NCBI GenBank assembly: GCA_950295325.1
Contig: OX485803.1
Coordinates: forward strand, 74,413,554-74,477,553
DNA: 64,000 bases
Direction: 5' to 3'
Source: Polytrichum commune
Lineage: Eukaryota > Streptophyta > Polytrichopsida > Polytrichales > Polytrichaceae
The notes under the pieces were generated by a model. It was given only the letters and a program-made list of their open reading frames with translations. It was not told the DNA's origin and did not search any database. Both the position numbers and the translations under genes were made by a program. Shown here one piece after another: positions 49,556 through 58,960 of this stretch (positions are counted from its first letter, which is position 1; each line of letters opens with the position of its first letter).

Positions 49556-49726
49556 TACTATTCGGGGTTACACAATGCAATAACATTTTACTCAGAAGTC
49601 CAATTGTTACAAACGGAAGTTCAATAGGTTGTTTGGACATTATGGAACGTAGATGACTTTGCCTGGTAAACTATTACATTCTCATTACATAGTTATAGCA
49701 CTGCGTAACTCCGAATTATAACACTG
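49556..49726 (+). mobile_element. MITE family E, copy 4
   Basis: Interior CAATAGGTTGTTTGGACATT and the end CGTAACTCCGAATTATAACA match copy 1. Termini are more eroded. Confidence 0.7.
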
Positions 49727-50048
49727 TTATAGTCAAACCACCTAGTATTCATGATTAAGACCCCATCGAGAATCTATAGGGTGTCATAATATTGATTAGG
49801 TTAGGTTTAATAGTGCCATAACACATGTCCATATTTTGAGTGCTAAAGTGAGGAGGAATGAGCAATTAAAATGAGCGGTTAAGGTAAACTCTAGACTAGG
49901 ATTTCAAGTCCATGTCCATCATCTTGTCACGTCCTGTGACAATGATGTGACACCAGACCAAGAAGTCACATTGGTGGGGGGTAAATTTGATAGTTTACCT
50001 ACGGGTACATTGACATGGTCAACCCCTTGGTCAACAATCTAATTGATT

Positions 50049-50305
50049 ATCACTATATTCGTTAATTTGGGACTTTTTCGGCATTTTGAGACAGTTACAA
50101 ATATAAGAACATGGATAAAATCACACAGATATTGGAGAATGTTGTAAGATGCAAATACTTTGAAGCGGGTGTTCATATCAAGAACCCAATTAAGAACTCA
50201 TATCAAGATGGTTTAGGTAGGACGACCCAAACATTAGACCATGTTGTTGTGGTCCATATATTAATTTGAGACAAGAGAAAGTCTCAAATTAACGAATATA
50301 GTGAT
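50049..50305 (+). mobile_element. MITE family D, copy 2
   Basis: 257 bp from ATCACTATATTCGTTAATTT to TTAACGAATATAGTGAT, flanked by TGATT on both sides. About 98 percent identical to copy 1 some 2.5 kb away. Confidence 0.92.
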
Positions 50306-51340
50306 TGATTGCTACTTTGCAATTGACATAATAGTTGACTACAAAAGAAAAAAAAGAAAAAATTTCCAAAAAAAAAATCTTGAGCATTAGATCTTGTTGC
50401 ATACAAAATTTGATACTAGTCCATAAATGTTTATGAAAATTTTGAGTTTTTGTTGTTTTGGTTGAGTTGTTGACTAGTTGGTCGATTACTATTAGCAGTT
50501 GACTTTTAGGAAATGCAAAAACTTCAAAAAAAAAACCAAATTTTTTTATGGACGGTTAGATTTTGCATCTTACAAGATCAGATGGTCCACAATTTTTTTT
50601 CTAATTTCTTTTAAAATGTTAAATTTTTTCTTAGAAGTCTAGTAGAGTAGTTGACCCAAAAAAAAATTTCTTCCAAAACTATTTGTAGTAAAAAAAAAAA
50701 TACCATGTCAATGGGCATCACGCCCTGACATGCCACGACATGTCACATCCATTCGCACATCCCTGCTCTAGACATAGGCAATATGTTTGCACCAACTTTT
50801 GGCTCAAAAAACTCTTCATAATTTCAGCTCAAGGAATAAAATTACCGAAAAATTTATAATCCTCCTGATTTCGATCTTCCTTTACGGGAATTTTTTTGCA
50901 CCACCTTACACTTCTCCAGATTTTGGCGCCGAATCTCTCAAATGTTCGGGTACGGGCGCCTCTACTCTAATTGGGATAACTAGTGTCGTGACAAAGCGGA
51001 TCATTTAGCGATTAGAGATGGAAGATTGTGGCACAACCATAATAAATTAGGGGGGGGGGGGGGCATTTGACATGCAAAGTGTTGGGACGTAGACATAGGC
51101 CCAACCGGTGTACCTGCGCTTTGCTTCCGTCATCCCTGCCTTCAACTTTTGTCTCACTAGATCAACGCAATTAAGGGCCGGTACCGGCACCCAAGCCCTC
51201 GAAGGGCCACGACCACACGGTACCCTGATACCCCCACCATGCTTGCCTTAGATTCCAGCCTCCTCCTCCTCCTCCTCTTGTTGTTGTTGTTGTTGTTGTT
51301 GTTGTTGGAATTGTTGTTGGGATTGTTGATGTTGTTGTTG
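50306..51340. other. Intergenic with homopolymer runs, no gene seen
   Basis: Many A- and T-runs (50350-50700), a G-run at about 51050 and a (TTG)n microsatellite at 51277-51340. Confidence 0.5.
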
Positions 51341-52700
51341 ATCTTCTTCGCCGATCACCCTGCAGGGTCCCATCCCCCCTTCCTCCTCCGCCTGCACCGA
51401 TCATATCCCCCAAGCTGCGACTTCGACTGCATTCAATCTGTTCAGCTTGCCAGGCTTGGGGTTGGAAGTAGACGCTGTTGACTTATAAATGCCACGATCG
51501 TCGATCACAATGGCGCAGTGTCTGTCAATCTGAGCGTCGGAGGCAGCAGTAGTCGATCACTGCGGAGACCATCACAAGGCCGCCTGTCTGTCTGCATGGC
51601 AACAGACAAGGTGGTGTGTTGTGGACCATTACCGGTGGACACAGTTGCAGGATGAAGATGGGAGGGGAGATGTCGATGTTCCGGGGGTGGTAGTAGTTGT
51701 ACTCTCTTTTGCGACCGTGTTGGTGATCAGGCAATCTACTGAGGCGGATCGAAGATCCGAGTGAGTGAGTGAGTGAGTGAGTTACGTAGGGTGCAAGTGA
51801 CAGAGACCGCGTGCTTCTTCTCCGATCACCCTCCAGGATCCCATCCCTCCTCCTCCTACTGCATTGATTATCCCCGAAATTGACATTTCTGATTCAATCT
51901 CTTCAGCTTCAGTCGGCTTGGGCTTGGAAGTAGGCGTTGTTAACTTACAAATGCAACGATCATCATCGATCACAATGGGCTGTCAATCTGAGCTTCGGAG
52001 GCAGCAGTAGTCGATCATTGCGGGGATCATCACAAGACCACCTGTCTGTTTGCAGAGCGACAAACAAGGTGAGGTGTTCTGGACCACTGTGGCTGAGTTG
52101 CAGGATTGAATTTCCATGGGAGATGTCGATGATCCGGAGGTGGTAATTGTACTCTCTTTTGTGACCGTGTTGGTGATCACGCAGTTAGGAGGGTCGAAGA
52201 TTGTCGTGTCGTGTTGTGTCGAGTCAGTCAGTCACAGGGACAGAGACCGCCGTCTTCTTCTTGTTCTTCTTGTTCTTCCTCTTCTTCTTCTCATTCATCA
52301 TGATCTTCTTCTCCGGTCACCCTGCAGAATCCCATCCCCCTCCTCCTCCTGCATCGATCATCCCCGAAATTGACACTTCTGATTCAATCTCTTTAACTTG
52401 CCAGGCTTGGGCTTGGAAGTAGACGTTGTTTTTATTTATTTTGTAAAGGCCAAGAGCACGATCACCATGGCCTGTGAAGAGCTTCGGAGGCAGTAGTCGT
52501 TCGATAAGGATCATCACACTGCCGCCTGTCTGCAGAGCAACAAACAAGGTGATGTGGACCGTGGCTACAGTTGCAGGATTAAGTTGGCAGGGGAGATGTC
52601 GATGATCCGGAGGTCGTAGTTGTACTCTGTTTTGTGACCATGTTGGTGATCAGGCAGTTTTGTGAGTAAGTGAGCGAGTGAGCGAGCGAGCGAGTAGGTG
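51341..52700. repeat. Three tandem units of about 470-490 bp
   Basis: Units start near 51343, 51814 and 52303 with CTTCTTCTCCGATCACCCTG. Each then has CCCATCC, GACTTCTGATTCAATCTCTT (variants), AGGCTTGGGCTTGGAAGTAG, GGAGGCAGCAGTAGTCGATC, CGCCTGTCTG, GGAGATGTCGATG and TTTTGTGACC. Units end in GTGA/GAGC-type microsatellites (51762-51781, 52664-52696). No continuous reading frame is conserved over the whole unit. The third unit is the most diverged. Confidence 0.85.
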
Positions 52701-52849
52701 CACAATAATAATAGCATATTTCTAATTTCTTGAGCACAGTGACAGAATTTTTTAGTTTTCAGTATGTAAAGACCCAGGCCGAATTTCACTTTGTAATTTG
52801 AGATAGCTTTATTTTGCGTAATGCACCTCACGAACACCTATATATGCTC

Positions 52850-53519
52850 GGTAATGCCTCGCAAGGTATCCATATTCCCCATAATAAATGCACTCCCCAA
52901 ATGCAGTACCTATTACATACAGCTTAGAATTAGCCTCGATGATCAGTTCTAGTTCTAGGTATATTGATTAGATACAATGATTTGGTGAACGAGTGGGAGT
53001 AAAGAATATATTGAATGAATGATGATAGGAGACAGGCCGGTTGGGGACCAGGTGGTGGTTTGTTTGGGGAATGGGAAGTTGCAGGGCAATGTGAGGAATA
53101 TCATTTAGTTGCTGTAAGTTTAACCCAGGGTTGAGCCACAGGGGTTTCAATGATGATGTTGTTGCTTTCTGTTGTCGAAGCCAAGCGTGTTTAGGAATTC
53201 GTATGAGTACTCCTACTACTGCTCGAGGATTAGGATTGGGGAGAGCTTCGCAAAGGCTTCGCAACCACTCGGGAGAAACTCGGCTGGAAGCAAGTTAACG
53301 CCTAAAGGCGGAAGCATAATCGCCCCAGAATCGCCTAAAACCATATAGTCCAATTCAGAAGCTCATTAACTTCTTATGGTAGATTTGAAAGTACGGATGG
53401 AATTTTCATGGTGTTCATATTGTTCACACAAATTTTCAGCTATCCACATGTCTAAAATTAATAAAATTATGATGTGAACGTGTATGTCGTTGGTATTGTT
53501 GGGGAATTTGGGGTTGGTA
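52850..53519. other. Intergenic, no gene seen
   Basis: No supported frame or repeat. Confidence 0.4.
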
Positions 53520-55010
53520 TGGGGTATTGACGTAAATGTTAGGAATGATCCAATGCTTCGAGGGAAGCAAGCTTTTGTTTTGTCAAAGATGAGCTGAAGC
53601 CGATTGATCGACTTAGGGCCGCTTTACACACATACCAAGAGCTATGACATTGAAATCCTAAGGGTCTTTGAAAACCGTCCAAAGGTCGTACTATGGGAAA
53701 TAGAAATCTAATGTTACAATTCATCTTTGAGTGTGGCTCGATGATGCGGTGAGGGTGGTTGTAGCACATTCGAAGGCAAGAAATTCCCGGTTGCGGTGCA
53801 AGGTAAGACTTCTAATTTTTGCGGAACTCAGACTGATCCCGGAAAGCAATTGTTGATTCTTCACAGAAAGATGGTGGATTTCTTCCTGTATGTTGCAGTA
53901 GATGAGTCATGGAAGATTAGTGGCCCGTCCAAAGCCGTGGTTAATTGGTAGCAAGACTTGCTAGGAGGGATCGGTCAGGAAATAAACAACTTTGGTCGGG
54001 TTTGATGAATCTGTTACAGTTGTAACAACTCTTATCCACGTCGTGGTCGTGGTCGTCTGGTGGATGCCTTTTGTTGAAGCTGGTGACATGCGATGAGAAG
54101 TACTGTAGGAGACCCTAATTTCATGTGGAAACAATATAGATGTTTCTTACGTTGCGTTTGTTTATTAACTGGAAAAGTAAGTAAATGTGGACAAAAAACT
54201 TGTACATGAACATTGATGCATGAGTGTATTTTTTACACAGGCAAAACATGCACATTGCAAAACAAATTATTTGGAGAAAGAAACTAGACGATCATGATAA
54301 AAATCCCAATAAAACATACTTGGAGAAGCAATGTGGTCAATTAATCGTCTAAATGTGTATTTTTTCACAATCACAGTGTGCATGCAACTAAACGATATGG
54401 AATCCACATGTAGGATTGATTTCTGTAAATTTCTAACATAGGGTCTGCCGATACAACCTCATTGTGTTCAAAATTCTTCCAAAAGTCTAGATTTACGTAA
54501 AACACACTAGTTAGTTGAATAATATTGGCAACAAGATTTGAAGTCTTTGACCAAGTGGTGCCATCATTTTGTTCAAGATGAGGTTAAGCCGATCTATCAA
54601 CTAGTTTGTAGTGCAACTACCATTGCTGATGCCTGGAGTAGGTTTGTATTTATGTAGGCGTATTCAGTGTGGCTCGCTGAGTGCAAGGTGGCTGCATGTG
54701 AAAAAACTGGTCTTTTTAATGTGCATTTGTCAACAGAAGGGATAGATGCTCCCTATTAATTTTTAAAGGCATCATCATCCGGCAATGGTGGTTGTAGGAC
54801 ATCTGGAGATGCAGGAGGAAGAATTAACGTCGGCCGGGTTTGATGAAGATTCTGCTGTAATTACAACTTTTATGCACACGATCGTTGTCTGATGCATGCC
54901 TTTTCGTTAAAGCTGGTGACATGCGATGGCAACTACAAAAGGCCGTTTAGTATCATATAGAAACATTACATATTGTTTCTTACGTTGGGTTTTGTTTGTT
55001 GAATAATGCA
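53520..55010. repeat. Tandem duplication upstream of the 55.1 kb gene
   Basis: 53550-54170 and 54535-55000 share CAAGATGAGGTTAAGCCGAT (variant GATGAGCTGAAGCCGAT), GTGTGGCTCG, TCGGCCGGGTTTGATGA-type, AAGCTGGTGACATGCGATG and TTTCTTACGTTG. A third start (GAAGTTCTTCGACCAAAGTG) is at 55023. A block at 53613-53730 beginning GGGCCGCTTTACACACA may be a diverged family B insertion. Confidence 0.65.
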
Positions 55011-55102
55011 GGCGAGAGGATTCGAAGTTCTTCGACCAAAGTGGCATCATTTCCCCAAAGTAGAATCTGTGGACAGTTTGGGTGAACCACTTGAGAGTTA
55101 TC

Positions 55103-58094
55103 ATGAATTTGAAGAAGGCTGCGCGCGCACGAGCGCGGGATGCAGTAGCAGCAGCTGCAGCTGCAGCCGCAGCCGCAGCCGCAGCCCCAAAAAAGCCATC
55201 CATAAAATACACCATCTGGAAGTTTATCTTCCAGGGTAAAGTTATAAAAACACATCAATCTCCGAAGAAAAACGCCGCAAACATCGGGTACTTGTCGCAG
55301 AATGCTGAGTCATCCAACAATCCTAACGGGCTTCACAGCAAAGGGTTGCTTGCTAAAGCTCCTGTAAGACGAGCACCACAGACACGAAAAGCACTTGGGA
55401 TGCGCAAGCTTCCAACTGAACCTAGCCTGGTAAGTAGAACATTCAGTTAGACTTCCTCTTGACAGTAAGGATCTTCTTTTGTAAGCTCTTGATGCAAATG
55501 CAAGAATCAATTCTTAGAGAGAAACCTCTCCATTGGTGAGTAACAAAGATATTAATATGGTCATTAACAATGCATATGAAATTACATATGTGGCATTTAG
55601 TTTGTTGTAAGTTGAAATCAAGTTACAATTGTATGCCATGCAGGTTCCACGCCCCGTGAGACGTTCGGCCAGAAACCCTGACAAGAAAATTGCACCTCAG
55701 AAAAGGGGCAAACTTCGCAGAGTCCCTAACAAGGTATAGACTCTTCTTCTCAAGTAGTAACAAGTTTAAATTCTTAAGCTTTTGATGTGAATCTATGTCA
55801 TTGGATGGTCAAGGAGTTTTAAGTTGCATTGGTGCATACTAAGAGAATCTATGTGCAATTCAAGTTGTTGTAACCCGTATGTCAACCAATAGACTAATGA
55901 AAGCATGGATCCTAACTAGAGAAATCATCCTTACACGTTGAATCTCTTGGAAGAGGAAAGAAGAAAAGTAGAAGAAAACCAAAGAAAAACAAAGGAAGAG
56001 AAATGTTAATCTCGAACACTCACAAGCTAAAGTGAGAAAGAAGGCATATGAAGTCTTGTCCAAACTTGACACACGTAGCCCGGTAAAAAAGGTTCAAGCC
56101 CTTCACAAAAAATTTATTAAAAAAATTCTTAAATTAAAAATTAAAAAATACCTTTCTAAGCTTTTGATACTTAATCCATGTTAATTAACATCATACAAGC
56201 TAACAAACATGCTTTTATGTTGATCAAATAGATTAATAGCCACCATATAAATTACAATGAACGCGGGAATCTACTTGCAAATTACAGTCAAGGTAGATGA
56301 GGTTAATGTGGCACCTTCAGGTGCGTGGAATCATCTAGCCAATGGGTTCGAGCATGAGAAGCTTGAGCATGTTAGTAATTACAAATCAGGACCGAAGAAT
56401 TTGAAATTCCTGAAATCAGAGTTGAGGAAGGTGTTGATCTAGGCTCCAAAATCAAAGTTTCTCTACTTCCCAATGTCATGTAATTGGGGGGGGGGGGGGG
56501 GACTCTTTTATTGTTCATTGTTGTGTAAGTGGACAACATCACTAGCAGATTCTACATGGTCATTTGTCAATAAAAACCAAGTTTAATGCCAATATTACAT
56601 GTGTCATGTCTTTAAAGTGGTCACATGTAAGATAAAATGTTGCCAAATTGTTTTTCATTGTAAGAATACCCACAATACAAGTTGGTTGCCACCTCATAGC
56701 CACATGCCACCTTCTAATTTGCCCACCTCGGACACAAAAATCAAGCATGTCATAGCTCAGTGGATAGCACTCCTTATTAGTATGAAGGATGTTGCATGTA
56801 GTTTGACTGCTACAAAGCTGACTAACCCAAATATCATCAAGGCGGCAGCTAAATCACCATGTATTACTCACCCACCAAATTAAAGTGACTATACCGCCAA
56901 TTAGGAGCCAAAACTAGGTGTCTGATTGAGGGAGCTAACCGAATTAGGTTCCTCAACCTTAGTCTAATGTATCCCCCTCGTTCTCTCATTGCAGGAAGCC
57001 ATCCTACACCCTGACTTGTCTGTAAGAGAAGTACAAAAGAATGGCCAAGGAAATGCACCTGGCACATTTGTTACAGCAGGCCTAGTGAAAATTTTCTCCC
57101 CTTCCAGATTCGTTGGCGGATCACAAAACAACAACCATGAAAAAACACCTGGAATGAATGAACTTGGCACAGCTTACATGGTAAAGAGTTTCTCCCTTTG
57201 CGTTCCTGTTTAGTTATTTTTGTGTATATGATTTGTTGAGATTGAACTAATATTGAATCCATAACTGAACCTTATGTAAAGAGTTTGATGGACAACATAA
57301 CAAAATATCTGACGAGTAGATGTGGCAGACTGATGTGACAACATAAAAAACTAAGTTTGTTAGTTTGCCACAAACCATAGTTCAGTCTAATAATTTTTGT
57401 TGTGGTATCTTAGTGTCAGGATCCATGCCTACAAGTTGTATCTCCTGTGAGCGGAGTGGAGGACATTGATGAGCAAGTGGGAAAAACACAGGAGGTGAGC
57501 GAACTTGAAGGCATGTCTAGCTTGGTAAAACATGTTCTTCCTCGAAGTAAATAATTTTCTAAGTTTTTCAAGTAAATATAGATGTAGACATAGTTTTCTG
57601 AGGAACTTTTGTATTCAATTTGTTGATCTATACATACTAGGCTCGTCCACAACATACGAATTTATGGAAACTTAGTGTGAAATAAACTATAGTCAATCTC
57701 ATATATGTTTTGTCTTCTAGCTGCAGGCAGAGGAGCCTCAGCATGCTAAAGTGCTCATTGATTGGGCAACGTTCGATTTCAATGCAGCTCTTTTTTTTCA
57801 AGGCAACAATTCTATCATTTCTTCATATGAAACTCAGTATGAATCTCGATATGAGACACAGTATGAGGGCATGCACCTGGAAATCGACATATTGAGCTTC
57901 TCTGATGCTACTGTGGTACGTGTGATAGATCCTCGTATCTTTTTCCGAGATGTATTTAATATTTTACGTGTAAAATTACACTCAAATTGGTATAGTTTAT
58001 TCCACTGATTTGTAAGGTGATCATGCAGGATTCCTACTACATATTTCCCAACTATGATGCCGCTGATGACATGCTAGTAAGCCTTTGGGACTAG
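55103..58094 (+). CDS. Uncharacterised basic, poly-Ala protein, 6 exons
   Basis: I do not recognise the family. Exons 55103-55429, 55644-55733, 56995-57180, 57420-57524, 57721-57915 and 58029-58094 give 322 aa. All five introns are GT-AG and in phase 0. The start is the first ATG after an in-frame stop at 55061. Residues 4-12 are KKAARARAR, followed by 13 Ala (16-28) encoded by GCA/GCC/GCT repeats. Residues 30-139 are Lys/Arg-rich (RRSARNPDKK, PQKRGKLRR), suggesting nucleic-acid binding or a nuclear localisation signal. The C-terminal third is acidic and includes YETQYESRYETQYE (272-285) and ends DDMLVSLWD. A basic head with an acidic tail is all that can be inferred. Another exon could lie in the 1.26-kb intron 2, where an AKVRKKAYEVLSKLDTRSP frame precedes a GT at 56085. 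Confidence 0.7.
56745..56825 (+). other. tRNA-like (SINE-like) patch in an intron
   Basis: TAGCTCAGTGGATAGCACTC fits a tRNA D-arm/A box, and TAGTTTGACTGCTA 50 bp later is a weak B box. The stems do not close, so this is a pseudo-tRNA or SINE head rather than a working tRNA. Confidence 0.35.
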
Positions 58095-58960
58095 CTTGGG
58101 GTCCATTGAGCAATGTCATTTTCAAGTGGGAGACGCAAATTAAATCTAGTAGATCTTCTCTGAAGAATTAAATCTCCTTCATACAGGAAACACGTCAATG
58201 AAGAATTCAAGTGTAGCTACATCTCTAGTTTCTGAGCTCAATTTTCCCTACACTATCCTAACCGGCCAGATTCAGATTACGCTAATCAAAGTGGCAGTAT
58301 GCAAAGTGGTTGAAGTATCAAGAAGGTGCTGTAATTTTCACACATCTTAGCTTTGAGTTGCAAGTCAAGGTATTATAGGCTGATAAATGACAATGGGCAA
58401 TAAAAATGTAAGTAATGCTTGTGTAGAAAAATCATGACCTACCTAGAACACGTATCGATTAGAACCTTCAAGATTCTTCCCAGGCAGGAAATTTGTCAAG
58501 CAACATATATTGCATATCAAGTTTTTTGGTCGATATCTAAGTTATTATGTTTCTAGAGAGTTGCATCAAATTCCACAAAGTCATCAACGCCTTTTTGTTC
58601 ACAATCAATAAGATTTCGTCTTTCAAGGACATGTAAGGCATTCATCGAAAAAACCAAACTGCATTTCAAGCAACCACAACATGCAATAAAACAAGCACTC
58701 TAATTTCCATTACACATAGAAAATTGATCCATTCAAACATACCTAAGTTATAAACTAGAAACATGAGCTTTTGACATTCATATTGTTTGAAACAACCACA
58801 CGATGCAACTCACACAAGCACCAAAGCTTTCCAAATTTCATAAATTTACAGTCAAAATTTTGAATTTTTGAATGCATCAATCATACTTTGAAGCATTCGT
58901 GAAACAAGAGCATATTTGACATTCAGTTGCCCAGCTCCAATGCAATCAAAAGGTTATACT
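58095..58960. other. Intergenic between convergent genes
   Basis: AT-rich 3' flanks of two converging genes. No further frame seen. Confidence 0.5.

Noticed and set aside
51171-51413. Gly/Thr-rich minus-strand frame
   Set aside because: It is a translation of the (TTG)n microsatellite and flanking CT-rich DNA.
54907-55258. Minus-strand Ala-, Cys- and Gly-rich frames
   Set aside because: These are readings of the GCAGCC triplet repeat inside exon 1 of the plus-strand gene.
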